64,000 nucleotides of DNA from Firm-04 sp045600205. GTDB taxonomy: Bacteria; Bacillota; Clostridia; Oscillospirales; Ruminococcaceae. Numbering within the stretch: position 1 is the stretch's first letter; each line of letters begins with the position of its first letter. Made by a program: the position numbers and the translations under genes. The notes under the pieces are model-generated. The model was not told the DNA's origin. It worked only from the letters and a program-made list of their open reading frames with translations, and made no database searches. This document shows, in pieces, positions 1-8,651 of the stretch. Where the stretch lies: NCBI GenBank assembly GCA_045600205.1, contig JAZRXM010000016.1, positions 1 to 64,000 on the forward strand, in the 5' to 3' direction.

Positions 1-110
1 TCCGCTGGGTGGACATCGTTCACGCTACCCACCTGCTGACCTACGAAAATGACAAGACCATTGTCAACAAGGCTCGCGCCGCCATTAAACTCAATAATCA
101 CAGTATGTGA
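1..110 (+). CDS. C-terminal end of an unidentified protein (partial)
   Basis: An open frame enters from the left edge and ends at TGA 108-110, giving about 35 residues that finish with KLNNHSM. It is followed 27 bp later by a clear rho-independent terminator on the same strand, which supports a real gene end. The fragment is too short to assign to a family, so no function is proposed. Confidence 0.55.
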   Translation, partial: RWVDIVHATHLLTYENDKTIVNKARAAIKLNNHSM

Positions 111-137
111 TTATTTTTCCACCCAATCCATACCTGA

Positions 138-171
138 GAGAGCTGAGATTTTTTCTCGGCTCTCTTTTTTT
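138..171 (+). terminator. Rho-independent terminator of the partial first gene
   Basis: A 10-bp stem (GAGAGCTGAG at 138-147 with CTCGGCTCTC at 155-164, one G-U pair), a 7-base loop and a run of seven T. Confidence 0.9.
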
Positions 172-271
172 GTGGAGCGTGCATTGAAATACTGCGGTTA
201 TGTTTGCTTACTGATTTATCAGCCTGTCTGTGCCCTCTTGTATGGTGGGAAACCCCTTAATAGGGTAACAA

Positions 272-466
272 GGTGTGCTTTGCACACCCACGAGAAACTT
301 CGTTTCTCGCCCCATGCCCCCCATCCTGATTTGTTGTAAGGAGAAAGGAGTGTTTCGCGCTCTGCGGAGCGCGACGAGGGCTCCGTCCCTCGACCCTGCA
401 AGCCTTTGAAAAGTCTTGCGCGAAACTTTTGTGACAGCTCGCTTGCGAGCTGTATGCTTCGCGAAG
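272..466. repeat. Cluster of short hairpins between convergent genes
   Basis: This non-coding stretch separates the plus-strand first gene from minus-strand hisF. It holds at least six near-perfect inverted repeats with loops of 0-6 bases: 272-288, 291-309, 356-373, 375-392, 434-453 and 457-466. The part at 369-430 matches, in inverse orientation, the left part of the element at 14425-14665. The part at about 309-360 (CCCCAT...CCTGATT...AAAGGAG...TTTCGC) matches 14585-14632 in direct orientation. It is best read as a rearranged copy of the same dispersed repeat family. The bases at 172-271 show nothing further. Confidence 0.6.
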
Positions 467-477
467 ATGTAGCCGCT

Positions 478-1233
478 TTATCTCATGATGATGCCTTTGC
501 TGCGGCAGTCCGCTTTGACCTGCGGAATCGTCAGCTCGCCAAAATGAAACAGCGATGCTGCTAATGCTGCGGTTGCGTCCGTTTCTTCAAATACCGTCGC
601 AAAATCCGAAAGCTTGCCTGCGCCGCCGCTCGCAATCACCGGAATGCTGACCCGCGCACAAACCGCTTTCAGCATCTCCAGATCAAATCCGCCGCGCACG
701 CCGTCCGTATCAATCGAATTCAGACAAATCTCACCTGCGCCTCTGCGCTGTACCTCTTGTACCCATTCCAGCAAATCAACCTGCATATCAATTCTGCCGC
801 CGTTTGCATAGACCGTATAGCCGCCCTTGCCGTTGCGTTTCGCGTCAATGCCGACCACGATGCACTGTGAGCCGAAAATCTCTGCACCCTCCGAAATCAG
901 CGCGGGATTTTTGACCGCACTCGAATTGATGCTGATTTTATCCGCGCCTGCACGCAGCGTTTCCCGCATATCTTCTACCGTGGAAATGCCGCCGCCGACC
1001 GTCAGCGGTACAAATACCTGCTTTGCCGTTTCCCGTACAACATCAAGAAATGTGCCGCGTCCTTCGTGAGATGCCACAATATCGTAGAAAACCAGTTCGT
1101 CCGCGCCCTGACGGTTATACTCCGCTGCACATGCAACAGGGTCTCCGACATCCTTGACGCCCTCAAAATTGACGCCCTTGACGACCTTTCCGTGGCGCAC
1201 ATCCAGGCAGGGGATGATTCGTTTTGCCAGCAT
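478..1233 (-). CDS. hisF: Imidazole glycerol phosphate synthase, cyclase subunit HisF
   Basis: HisF is the cyclase half of IGP synthase. It uses ammonia from HisH to convert PRFAR into imidazole glycerol phosphate and AICAR, in histidine synthesis in the cytoplasm. The 251-aa product is a full-length (beta/alpha)8 barrel with the two catalytic aspartates at the family positions: D11 in CLDV and D130 in VGIDAKRNG. The start at 1233 is chosen because hisA ends there with an overlapping TGATG. A longer in-frame ATG lies 36 codons upstream inside hisA and is rejected because homologs start at MLAKRIIP. This is the last gene of the operon. Confidence 0.97.
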   Translation of the reverse strand: MLAKRIIPCLDVRHGKVVKGVNFEGVKDVGDPVACAAEYNRQGADELVFYDIVASHEGRGTFLDVVRETAKQVFVPLTVGGGISTVEDMRETLRAGADKISINSSAVKNPALISEGAEIFGSQCIVVGIDAKRNGKGGYTVYANGGRIDMQVDLLEWVQEVQRRGAGEICLNSIDTDGVRGGFDLEMLKAVCARVSIPVIASGGAGKLSDFATVFEETDATAALAASLFHFGELTIPQVKADCRSKGIIMR

Positions 1234-1970
1234 CAGCCGATCCCTCCCTCTTTTGCGATTTGAATCGCATCTTTCAGGGAAAGTGTGCCCTGATACAGCG
1301 ATTTTCCGCAAATCGTGCCGTACAGACCAAGATTTTTGCACGCGGCGATATCATCAATGGTATGTACGCCGCCGCTTGCTATGATATGGCATCTGCCCTC
1401 TGTGGCATTTGCAAACATTCCAAGCTGCTGCGTATTGACGCCCGACAGCGTACCATCCTTGGAGATATCCGTGAAGATAAAATACTGTACACCGACGGCA
1501 ATCATCTTCTCTGCTAAATCGAGAAAATGCACGTCTGAGGTTTCCAGCCAGCCCTCTGTGGCGACCATGCCGTTTTTCGCATCAATGCCGACCACGATTT
1601 TTTCACTGCCGAATTTTGCTACGGCATCTGCCACAAGCTGCGGATTTTTCAGCGCGGCAGAACCCAGAATCACGCGAGAAATACCCATATCCAGATATGC
1701 GGCAATCGTTTCCAGACTGCGGATGCCGCCGCCCAGTTCCACTTTCAGATTCGTGTGCGCTGCCACGTTCTTGTAAATTTCCGTGTTGACGGGACGACCC
1801 TCTTTGGCACCGTCCAGATCAACCATGTGCAGCCACTGCGCACCGTCTGCCTCAAATTTTTGTGCCGTTTCCAGCGGGTCAGCCGCAACCTTGGATGCCG
1901 TTGCGTAGTCGCCCTGTACCAATCGGACGCACTGTCCCATGTGAATATCAATTGCAGGTAAGATAATCAT
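1233..1970 (-). CDS. hisA: Phosphoribosylformimino-5-aminoimidazole carboxamide ribotide isomerase HisA
   Basis: HisA isomerises ProFAR to PRFAR, feeding the HisH-HisF synthase encoded on either side. The 245-aa protein starts MIILPAIDIHMG, with catalytic Asp8 and a second catalytic Asp130 in VGIDAKNG. It also has the phosphate-binding glycine loops GGGIRS and ASGGV of the HisA/HisF barrel. It overlaps hisH upstream by 4 bases (ATGA) and hisF downstream by one base, so translation of the three is probably coupled. Confidence 0.97.
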   Translation of the reverse strand: MIILPAIDIHMGQCVRLVQGDYATASKVAADPLETAQKFEADGAQWLHMVDLDGAKEGRPVNTEIYKNVAAHTNLKVELGGGIRSLETIAAYLDMGISRVILGSAALKNPQLVADAVAKFGSEKIVVGIDAKNGMVATEGWLETSDVHFLDLAEKMIAVGVQYFIFTDISKDGTLSGVNTQQLGMFANATEGRCHIIASGGVHTIDDIAACKNLGLYGTICGKSLYQGTLSLKDAIQIAKEGGIG

Positions 1971-2575
1971 ACTGTCAGTCCTCCGAAGTTTCTCAGCATT
2001 TGCAGTCCCTGTTCGCCCGATTTCTCAGGATGGAACTGTGCGCCGTAGACAAATTTTCCGTCTGTGATGAGTGCGGGAATCTTGCCGTCATAATCAGCAT
2101 ATGCGGCGACATTTTCCGGTTTGCAGAATCCCTGATAGGAATGCACAAAGTACGTATATACAGGTGTTTCAATTCCTTTCAGCAGGGGACATTCCGGCTG
2201 TGTGATCTCCAGTTCGTTCCAGCCCATGTGCGGGATAATGACCCGTTTGGACGGAATGCGATGGACCTCGCCCGCGATCAGCGACAAGCCTTTGCAGGGT
2301 GCAACTTCATCTGATTCCTCCAGAAGCATCTGCATACCCAGACAAATGCCCAGCAGCGGCTTCTGTTTGGCACAGCTCAGAATCGTATCCACCAGTCCGC
2401 TCTGATGCAGCATCTCCATTGCGGCGGGAAATGCACCGACACCCGGAAGAATTAACGCATCTGCGCGGTTTAAATCATCTGCGGATTTCGTCAGCTTGTG
2501 TGGAAGCCCAAGATAGTTCAGCGCGTTGCATACCGAGAACAAATTGCCTGCGCCGTAGTCGATTACTGCGATCAT
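1967..2575 (-). CDS. hisH: Imidazole glycerol phosphate synthase, glutamine amidotransferase subunit HisH
   Basis: HisH hydrolyses glutamine and channels ammonia to HisF. The 202-aa class I glutamine amidotransferase has its catalytic triad in place: Cys78 in LLGICLGMQ, and His182 and Glu184 in QFHPEKSG. The oxyanion-hole segment PGVGAF lies at 45-50. The start at 2575 overlaps the last base of hisB. A longer in-frame ATG at 2671 lies inside hisB and would add 32 residues foreign to the family. It overlaps hisA by ATGA. Confidence 0.97.
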   Translation of the reverse strand: MIAVIDYGAGNLFSVCNALNYLGLPHKLTKSADDLNRADALILPGVGAFPAAMEMLHQSGLVDTILSCAKQKPLLGICLGMQMLLEESDEVAPCKGLSLIAGEVHRIPSKRVIIPHMGWNELEITQPECPLLKGIETPVYTYFVHSYQGFCKPENVAAYADYDGKIPALITDGKFVYGAQFHPEKSGEQGLQMLRNFGGLTV

Positions 2576-3156
2576 CAGAGGGCTCCTTTCGTGGACAGCA
2601 CTGTGCCGTCCGTGTTTTCTTTGACAGCCGCTTTCAGCGCGTGCGCAAATGCTTTGAACAATGCCTCGCATTTGTGATGGTCATTCGCGCCGTATACCAT
2701 ATTGAGATGCAGCGTCATCCCCGCATTGACCGCTACCGCTCGGAAGAATTCCTCCGTCAGGCAGGCATCATAGCTGCCGATCATATCGTTGGTGAAGCTG
2801 CCCTGAAATACCAGATACGGGCGGTTGGAAAGATCCAGTGCGCAGAAAGACAGTACCTCATCCATCGGAATGTATGCGCTGCCGTATCGTGCAATACCCG
2901 ATTTATCTCCAAGTGCCTGCGCAAGTGCCTGACCCAGTACAATGCCGGTATCTTCGACACTGTGATGCGCGTCTACCTGCAAATCGCCTTTGCACTGAAT
3001 GTTCATCGAGATGCCGCTGTGCCGCGACAATGCCGTCAGCATATGGTCAAAAAAGCCGATGCCCGTTGTGATCTGACTTTCGCCTTTGCCATCCAGTTTG
3101 ACCGTGACGGAGATCTGTGTTTCCTTTGTGTTTCGTTCGATGGTTCCGATTCGCAT
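2575..3156 (-). CDS. hisB: Imidazoleglycerol-phosphate dehydratase HisB (monofunctional)
   Basis: HisB dehydrates imidazole glycerol phosphate to imidazole acetol phosphate. The 193-aa length fits the monofunctional enzyme without the N-terminal phosphatase found in enterics. The two metal-binding histidine motifs are present: DAHHSVEDTG at 62-71 and DHHKCEA from 159. A separate histidinol phosphatase is therefore needed, and none is encoded in this window. The gene lies 15 bp after hisC and overlaps hisH by one base. Confidence 0.97.
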   Translation of the reverse strand: MRIGTIERNTKETQISVTVKLDGKGESQITTGIGFFDHMLTALSRHSGISMNIQCKGDLQVDAHHSVEDTGIVLGQALAQALGDKSGIARYGSAYIPMDEVLSFCALDLSNRPYLVFQGSFTNDMIGSYDACLTEEFFRAVAVNAGMTLHLNMVYGANDHHKCEALFKAFAHALKAAVKENTDGTVLSTKGAL

Positions 3157-3171
3157 GGTGCAACTCCTTCC

Positions 3172-4221
3172 TTATTTCGGTTTCAGGATCGTTTCCAGTG
3201 CATTCATCAGCAGAGTCTGCTCGCGGCGCGTGCCCGCACAGATGCGAAGACCATCCGCAAAGCAGCGTACTGCAATGCCCTCTGCTGCCAGTGATTCGTA
3301 AAGTTCCTTTGCATACGCAGTTTTCACAAATAGAAAATTCGTGCGCGGTGCGTAGACCGTATCCAGAATTTCAGGATAGCGGCGTGCCAGATCACTCATG
3401 GCTGCGTAAAGCCGCTGTGTCTGCACAATGATCTCGTCACGGCAATGCTCCAGCAGCGAATGCTCCGACAAGACGGTTTCTGCGATCATCTGGCTGACGC
3501 TGTCGCAGTTATACGGCGATTTTGCCGCACGGAGCAGCTTCGTCAGCTTCGGATTCGTGACCGCAAAGCCCATTCTCACTGCCGCCAGACCAATCGCTTT
3601 CGAGCAGGTGCGCAGGACAATCAGATTTTCATACTCGTTGACCCATGTCAGCACACTTTCATCCCAGAAATCCATGTAGGCTTCATCCAGGATGACCATG
3701 CAGGATACGCTTTCCAGCAGCCGTTTGACGTCTGCGCGCGTGATGCCCAGAGAGGTCGGGTTGCAGGGATTCGAGAACATGACCGCGTTGGCATCCTGAC
3801 AAGCAGAAATCAACGCATCCATGTCAATTTGCAGGTTTTCCTTTTTCGGTACGACTTCCACATTGACCTCCGAGATCGCTGCGTAAAAGCGGTACATGGA
3901 GAAATCATGCGATACCGTGACCAGTTTGCCGCCCTTCGGCAGCAGCGAATTGACCAGCACTCCGATGATCTCATCGGAGCCGTTGCCTGCGGTCACACAG
4001 TCAGCAGAAATACCATAATATCCAGCAAATGCGTTGATAACACCGTTTGCAAGCGGGTCGGGGTAACGGTTGAAGTCGATCTGCTCCAGTTTGTCTGCGA
4101 GCTTTGCTTTCAGGACTGTGGGCAGGTCAAAAAACGATTCATTCGCATCCAGACGCACCGCGTAGCTGCCCGTAATCGGGTCGTAGGGCGTCAGGGAGGT
4201 GAGTTTTTCCGGTAAATTCAT
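3172..4221 (-). CDS. hisC: Histidinol-phosphate aminotransferase HisC
   Basis: This PLP-dependent class I/II aminotransferase makes histidinol phosphate from imidazole acetol phosphate and glutamate. The 349-aa product has the N-terminal RLDANES motif, NPCNPTS near 151-157, the DEAY cofactor motif near 179-182 and the Schiff-base lysine K208 in SKAIGLAAVRMG. The ATG at 4221 is preferred over one at 4257. It has GAGGAA about 5 bases upstream and lies 10 bp after the hisD stop, whereas the longer form would run into hisD. Confidence 0.96.
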   Translation of the reverse strand: MNLPEKLTSLTPYDPITGSYAVRLDANESFFDLPTVLKAKLADKLEQIDFNRYPDPLANGVINAFAGYYGISADCVTAGNGSDEIIGVLVNSLLPKGGKLVTVSHDFSMYRFYAAISEVNVEVVPKKENLQIDMDALISACQDANAVMFSNPCNPTSLGITRADVKRLLESVSCMVILDEAYMDFWDESVLTWVNEYENLIVLRTCSKAIGLAAVRMGFAVTNPKLTKLLRAAKSPYNCDSVSQMIAETVLSEHSLLEHCRDEIIVQTQRLYAAMSDLARRYPEILDTVYAPRTNFLFVKTAYAKELYESLAAEGIAVRCFADGLRICAGTRREQTLLMNALETILKPK

Positions 4222-4231
4222 CGCGTTTTCC

Positions 4232-5515
4232 TCACTCAAATCGGACGGCAACTGCATTGGCGTGCGCGGTCAGACCCTCTTTGTTCGCAATCAGAAGAAT
4301 GTCATCCTTTGCTTCCTTCAATGCATTTTCGGTATAGTAAATGTAGCTGGAACGCTTCACAAAGCTGTAAACCGACAGCGGCGAGAAGAATCTCGCGGTA
4401 CCGGAGGTCGGCAGAACGTGGTTCGGACCTGCGTAGTAGTCACCAAGCGGCTCGGAAGCATACGCGCCAAGGAAGACCGAGCCTGCATTATCCAGCTTGC
4501 CGATGTATTCGAGCGGGTTTTCCATGAGGACTTCCAAGTGTTCAGGGGCAACCTCGTTTGCCATGGCGACCGCAGCAGCGGGGCTGTCGCAGAGGAGAAT
4601 TGCGCCGTAATTGTCCAGCGATTTCTGTATAATTTCCTTGCGGGAGAGATTCTGCATCTGGCGGTCGATCTCTGCGAGCGTTTCATTTGCCACGCGCTCG
4701 GAGGTCGTGACCAGAATTGCCGATGCAAGTACATCGTGCTCTGCCTGCGACATCAGGTCTGCGGCAACATACTTCGGATTTGCCGTATCATCTGCCATTA
4801 CGAGAATCTCACTCGGTCCTGCAACCATGTCGATATCCACTACGCCATAAAGCAGACGTTTTGCGGTCGCTACGAAAATGTTTCCGGGACCAACGATTTT
4901 ATCAACACGCGGAATGCTCTCCGTGCCGTATGCAAGAGCTGCGATCGCCTGTGCGCCGCCCATCAGGAATACTCTGTCAACGCCGCAAAGGGACGCTGCT
5001 ACGAGAATATCAGGGTTCGGCTTGCCGTCTTTGCCGGGAGGCGTTACCATGATGAGTTCCTGTACGCCTGCGATTTTGGCAGGAATCGCATTCATCAGTA
5101 CCGAGGAGGGGTAAGCAGCCGTACCGCCCGGAACATACAGTCCGACACGCGCCAGTCCGCGCAGACGCTGACCCATAATGACACCGTCCTCGCGGGCATT
5201 CGTAAAGCCCTGCTCCTTCTGACGATTGTGGAAATCTGCGATGTTTTCAATGGCATTCAGCAGAGCCTCCACGAATTTTTCATCGGCATTTGCCAATGCA
5301 TCGGAAATGGTTTCGGAATCCACCTCGAAGCAATCGGGGCATTTTCCGTCAAATTTTTCTGTATATGCGCGGACGGCAGCATCGCCGTTTTTACGGACAT
5401 CATCCAGAATGCCCGTGACCGTTTCCACTACTTTCGGGTCGGGAGCTGCGCTTCTTTCCCGCAGCGATGCGAAAAATGCAGTTTCCTCTGTGCCGTTGCA
5501 GCGAATCATTTTCAT
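4232..5515 (-). CDS. hisD: Histidinol dehydrogenase HisD
   Basis: HisD is a zinc-dependent dehydrogenase that performs the last two steps, histidinol to histidinal to histidine, with two NAD+. The chosen 427-aa form has family hallmarks: YVPGGTAAYPSSVLM, the GPGN loop, the MAGPSEI segment and a C-terminal PTSGTARFFSPLS signature. The start at 5515 sits 8 bases after a GGAGGA site. An ATG 7 codons earlier lacks such a site. hisG ends 21 bp upstream of this start, so the genes are tightly packed. Confidence 0.96.
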   Translation of the reverse strand: MKMIRCNGTEETAFFASLRERSAAPDPKVVETVTGILDDVRKNGDAAVRAYTEKFDGKCPDCFEVDSETISDALANADEKFVEALLNAIENIADFHNRQKEQGFTNAREDGVIMGQRLRGLARVGLYVPGGTAAYPSSVLMNAIPAKIAGVQELIMVTPPGKDGKPNPDILVAASLCGVDRVFLMGGAQAIAALAYGTESIPRVDKIVGPGNIFVATAKRLLYGVVDIDMVAGPSEILVMADDTANPKYVAADLMSQAEHDVLASAILVTTSERVANETLAEIDRQMQNLSRKEIIQKSLDNYGAILLCDSPAAAVAMANEVAPEHLEVLMENPLEYIGKLDNAGSVFLGAYASEPLGDYYAGPNHVLPTSGTARFFSPLSVYSFVKRSSYIYYTENALKEAKDDILLIANKEGLTAHANAVAVRFE

Positions 5516-5536
5516 AGCAGTAATCCTCCGTTTCAA

Positions 5537-6178
5537 TCAGGTTTGATCTGCAAAATAGTTTTCGATTTGCGAAATCAGCGTTTCTACTTCATTCTGACGC
5601 AACTTCATGCTGACCGTGTTGGCAATCAGCCGCGCCGAGATCTTACATACATCTTCGTAAACTTCCAGACCGTTTTCTTTCAGCGTGGTGCCCGTTTCGA
5701 CAATATCCACAATGCCGTCCGAGAGTTCCAGCAGCGGCGCAAGCTCCACAGAGCCTTCGATTTTCACGATTTCAACGTCCATGCCCTTGCCCTCAAAGAA
5801 ATTTCGGGTCACGTTGGGGTACTTGGTTGCGATTGTTTTGACTCCGAATCCGCTGTAAAAATCAGTGCCTTTTTTGACCGCAAGCGCAAATTTGCATCTG
5901 CCGAAACCAAGATCCAGCAGTTCGTAGAATTTGCCCTGCATCTCCAGAATCGTATCTTTTCCGACAACGCCCAGATCACAAACACCATGCTCTACGTATG
6001 TGATGACGTCGTTTGCCTTTGCCAGTACGACTTCCATACTGCCGTCACCAACGGGCAGGATGAGCCGTCTGCCTTTTTCATGGACTGCCGTGCAGTCGTA
6101 GCCGAGCTGCTCAAACAGCCCGACGGTATCTTTTTCCAGTCTGCCCTTCGTCAGGGCAATGCGCAATGGACGAGCCAT
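5537..6178 (-). CDS. hisG: ATP phosphoribosyltransferase HisG, short form
   Basis: HisG catalyses the committed step, joining ATP and PRPP to phosphoribosyl-ATP. At 213 aa it is the short form, which lacks the C-terminal regulatory domain. Such enzymes work as hetero-octamers with the HisZ regulatory subunit, encoded immediately upstream. Visible signatures are the N-terminal LRIALTKGRL, the GVCDLGVVGKD segment, and the ETGTTLKENGL phosphate-binding loop near residue 150. Feedback inhibition by histidine is expected to act through HisZ. Confidence 0.97.
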   Translation of the reverse strand: MARPLRIALTKGRLEKDTVGLFEQLGYDCTAVHEKGRRLILPVGDGSMEVVLAKANDVITYVEHGVCDLGVVGKDTILEMQGKFYELLDLGFGRCKFALAVKKGTDFYSGFGVKTIATKYPNVTRNFFEGKGMDVEIVKIEGSVELAPLLELSDGIVDIVETGTTLKENGLEVYEDVCKISARLIANTVSMKLRQNEVETLISQIENYFADQT

Positions 6179-6228
6179 AATGTTCTCCTTTTTGATATGC
6201 TGATTTTCTATGCGCCGCAGGCACTTCT

Positions 6229-7413
6229 TTACTTCTTCTCGATCGGCAGCACGCTGTCAATGTTGTGCGCCGCCGCATACGCTTTTGCTTCTTCGATCGT
6301 TTCCGAAAGCGAATGCTCTACCACCAAGCCTTTGCCGCGCAGCGATTTTGCTGCCTCAATGGCTTCTGCCTCGCAGCCCGGCTCTGCCCAGATCAGGATA
6401 TTGCTGACAGGCAGCTCTGCCGCCGGGACACTTTCCTGCTGCTTGCTCAAAACTTTCACAACTGCGTCGATATTTACGGCAAATCCCGTTGCGGGCACAT
6501 CGTAGCCGAATTCTGCGATCAGCTTGTCATATCTGCCGCCCGACAGCACTTCTTCACCATAGCCGGACAGATATCCTCGCAGGATCATTCCTGTGTAGTA
6601 ATCTGTACGGTGTACCATGCCCAGATCAACGGTGACACGCTCTTTTCCTGCAAACTGCGTTACCGATTTCCACAGTGACTGCAATTCGCCGAGAATCTCT
6701 GCAAACCGTTCGCCCTTGAACAGCTCTGCTGCCTTTGCGAATACTTCCTCGCCGCCAAACAATCGCGGCAGCATCCGCAGGGCTTTCGTGATCTCTGTCT
6801 GCTCTAAGGTATCCAGCAAATCGCCAAGAGCAGGGTAGTTTTTCGCTTCAATGCAATCGCGGATGGTTTCTTTCATCTCGTCAGATGCACGGAGCTGCGT
6901 CATCAGTTCGTTGAAAAACGCCGCATTTCCAAGCTCCAGCGTATATTGCGTACCGCAGGATGCCAGTACGTCCACAGCAGCCGCAATCACTTCCAGATCT
7001 GCCATTCTGCTGCTTGCACCGATCAGCTCAATGCCTGCCTGCGTGATCTCATCATCTCTGCCCTTGAGTGCCAGAGATGATACGTGAATGCTTTGATTAT
7101 AGCACAGACGCAGCGGCAAAGCAGCATCCCGCAGACGGGTCGCACAGACACGCGCAATCGGGACGGTGTTGTCGGGGCGCAGTACCATGAGTCTGCCCTT
7201 GGCATCTGTCAGTTTGTACATTCTTTCCTGCGGGAACGGCTGCGCCTCACGGTTGAACACATCGTAAAATTCCAGTGTCGGCGTGATGATCTCGCTGTAT
7301 CCGCGGGCTGCAAACATTCCGTGCAGACGGTTTTCCAGCTGTCTGCGGAGCGTGCATTCCGCAAAAAGGGAATCTCTTGTTCCCTCGGGGGTAATGAGGT
7401 CAAATCTGTTCAT
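6229..7413 (-). CDS. hisZ: ATP phosphoribosyltransferase regulatory subunit HisZ
   Basis: HisZ is a catalytically inactive paralog of histidyl-tRNA synthetase that activates short HisG and senses histidine. The 394-aa product has the class II synthetase core, with FDLITPEGTRD at the N-terminus, RPDNTVPIARV as motif 2-like segment and SGGRYDKL near residue 290, plus a short C-terminal domain. I call HisZ and not HisS because it heads the his operon and is followed by short-form hisG. The start has GGAGT 8 bases upstream. It begins 49 bp after the small membrane-protein gene upstream, with no terminator visible in between, so the two may share a transcript. Confidence 0.94.
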   Translation of the reverse strand: MNRFDLITPEGTRDSLFAECTLRRQLENRLHGMFAARGYSEIITPTLEFYDVFNREAQPFPQERMYKLTDAKGRLMVLRPDNTVPIARVCATRLRDAALPLRLCYNQSIHVSSLALKGRDDEITQAGIELIGASSRMADLEVIAAAVDVLASCGTQYTLELGNAAFFNELMTQLRASDEMKETIRDCIEAKNYPALGDLLDTLEQTEITKALRMLPRLFGGEEVFAKAAELFKGERFAEILGELQSLWKSVTQFAGKERVTVDLGMVHRTDYYTGMILRGYLSGYGEEVLSGGRYDKLIAEFGYDVPATGFAVNIDAVVKVLSKQQESVPAAELPVSNILIWAEPGCEAEAIEAAKSLRGKGLVVEHSLSETIEEAKAYAAAHNIDSVLPIEKK

Positions 7414-7462
7414 TGTAAAACTCCATTCTATGGTATCTGCTCATCGCAGAAAAACAATACAA

Positions 7463-8014
7463 TCAGAAAGTTCTGGCGATACGCGGCATTTGCCTCGGAT
7501 ATGCAGTCAAATCAAGCGTTTCATTGATACTGACGGTATGCCATTTCAGTCTTGCAAACAGTGCGTGAGACGGTTCATCATCGTAGGTGTAATGTCCCGT
7601 TACATAAGCTGTTTTCGTTTTGGTATCCACATCCACTTGAATGTCATGCCTGATGATTTCGTTGTTGGAAGCGGAACCTGTCAACAGAAGAAGCGGTTCC
7701 TCCATGCCGTCTATGCGGATCGCCACATTGCGTCCGCCGTATGCGCCCTCGTGAAGGGCAAAATCCACAGTACCATCCGAATTGGCATGAAAGGAAGATG
7801 GAATCTGCGACGGATTTGTATCCAAATCATCCTGCACACAAAAATCTGCGAGCTGCGGGGTATACGGCTTTCCGTCCACAGTAAACGCCGCATGAAACGT
7901 GGTGTGGTCACCGGGATAATAATAGTACATAAAGAAAGGATATGCGAGAAAGGCAAGAAAGGCAAGGATCAGCAGAATGATAATCACGCTGATACTGATT
8001 TTCTTAATTTTCAT
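7463..8014 (-). CDS. Membrane-anchored protein of unknown function (paralog 2 of a tandem pair)
   Basis: I do not recognise this family. The 183-aa protein has a short basic N-terminus, one hydrophobic segment at about residues 7-33 and an extracytoplasmic domain of about 150 residues. That domain shares a spaced pattern with its upstream neighbour: FHA, then V-G-PYTP, then DGTVDF, EGA, an I-IDG-PL-L stretch, a DVDT-K-A-VTG segment and a C-terminal LDLTA. The pair therefore arose by tandem duplication. GAGAGGGG lies upstream of the ATG, and only 14 bp separate it from the paralog. Its position directly ahead of hisZ does not by itself imply a role in histidine metabolism. Confidence 0.85.
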   Translation of the reverse strand: MKIKKISISVIIILLILAFLAFLAYPFFMYYYYPGDHTTFHAAFTVDGKPYTPQLADFCVQDDLDTNPSQIPSSFHANSDGTVDFALHEGAYGGRNVAIRIDGMEEPLLLLTGSASNNEIIRHDIQVDVDTKTKTAYVTGHYTYDDEPSHALFARLKWHTVSINETLDLTAYPRQMPRIARTF

Positions 8015-8028
8015 AAAAAACGCCCCTC

Positions 8029-8625
8029 TCAGAATGTGCCGCCGATTTTATCGGCCATTTCAGGAGCAACAGTCAGATCCAGTTCGCGGTAAATGCTCCA
8101 TGTTTCCGACGGAACCTTGTCTTTGAATGCAGGATCGTCGTTGGTTTTCAGTTCGCCCGTAACGACTGCTTTCTGGGCTTCGGTATCCACATCAGCGTTG
8201 AGGTTCAGCTTGACGCGGTATTTTTCATCAGTAATAAATGTGCGGAGAACCAATGGATTTGTCAAACCGTCGATTGCAATGGTGATGTCGCGGATATCGT
8301 TTGCGCCCTCGTCGATGATGTAATCCACGGAGCCGTCCGCATTGATGGTAAAGCGGTCTGCGCCAAGGACATCTTCGTTTTTCGGGGTGTACGGATTGCC
8401 GTTTACGTTGAGGACCACATGGGCATGGAAATGATCCGTTTTGCCCGTTTTATAGAGAATTTTCGGATACGACAGCCAGATGATCAAGCCTGTGATTGCA
8501 AGAATGACGGCAGCAATGCCTGCGATGATACCGATTTTCAGCTTTGTATTCTTTGGCTTGGTTGTATTGTTTGTTTTCTTGGTATTATTCGTATTCCTTG
8601 TATTCTTGGAATTCTTTTTGCTCAT
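8029..8625 (-). CDS. Membrane-anchored protein of unknown function (paralog 1 of a tandem pair)
   Basis: This 198-aa single-pass protein has a cytoplasmic tail of about 30 residues made almost only of Lys, Asn, Thr and Ser. A transmembrane segment at about residues 31-56 and an external domain homologous to the downstream paralog follow (FHAHVVLNVNG, PYTP, DGSVDY, EGAND, IAIDGL, DVDTEAQKAVVTG). The ATG at 8625 is chosen because GGAGGA lies 7 bases upstream. The site overlaps an earlier ATG at 8640, which is therefore unlikely to be used. A 13-bp-arm palindrome lies just upstream at 8652-8683. Function unknown. Confidence 0.85.
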   Translation of the reverse strand: MSKKNSKNTRNTNNTKKTNNTTKPKNTKLKIGIIAGIAAVILAITGLIIWLSYPKILYKTGKTDHFHAHVVLNVNGNPYTPKNEDVLGADRFTINADGSVDYIIDEGANDIRDITIAIDGLTNPLVLRTFITDEKYRVKLNLNADVDTEAQKAVVTGELKTNDDPAFKDKVPSETWSIYRELDLTVAPEMADKIGGTF

Positions 8626-8651
8626 GATATTTTCCTCCATTTACTTTAGCG

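Noticed and set aside
4199..6505. 768-codon plus-strand frame across hisD, hisG and hisZ
   Set aside because: It is antisense to three well-conserved his genes and yields a Cys/His/Arg-rich sequence without known motifs.
6229..7413. Histidyl-tRNA synthetase
   Set aside because: It is class II-like, but heads the his operon next to a short-form hisG, which requires HisZ.
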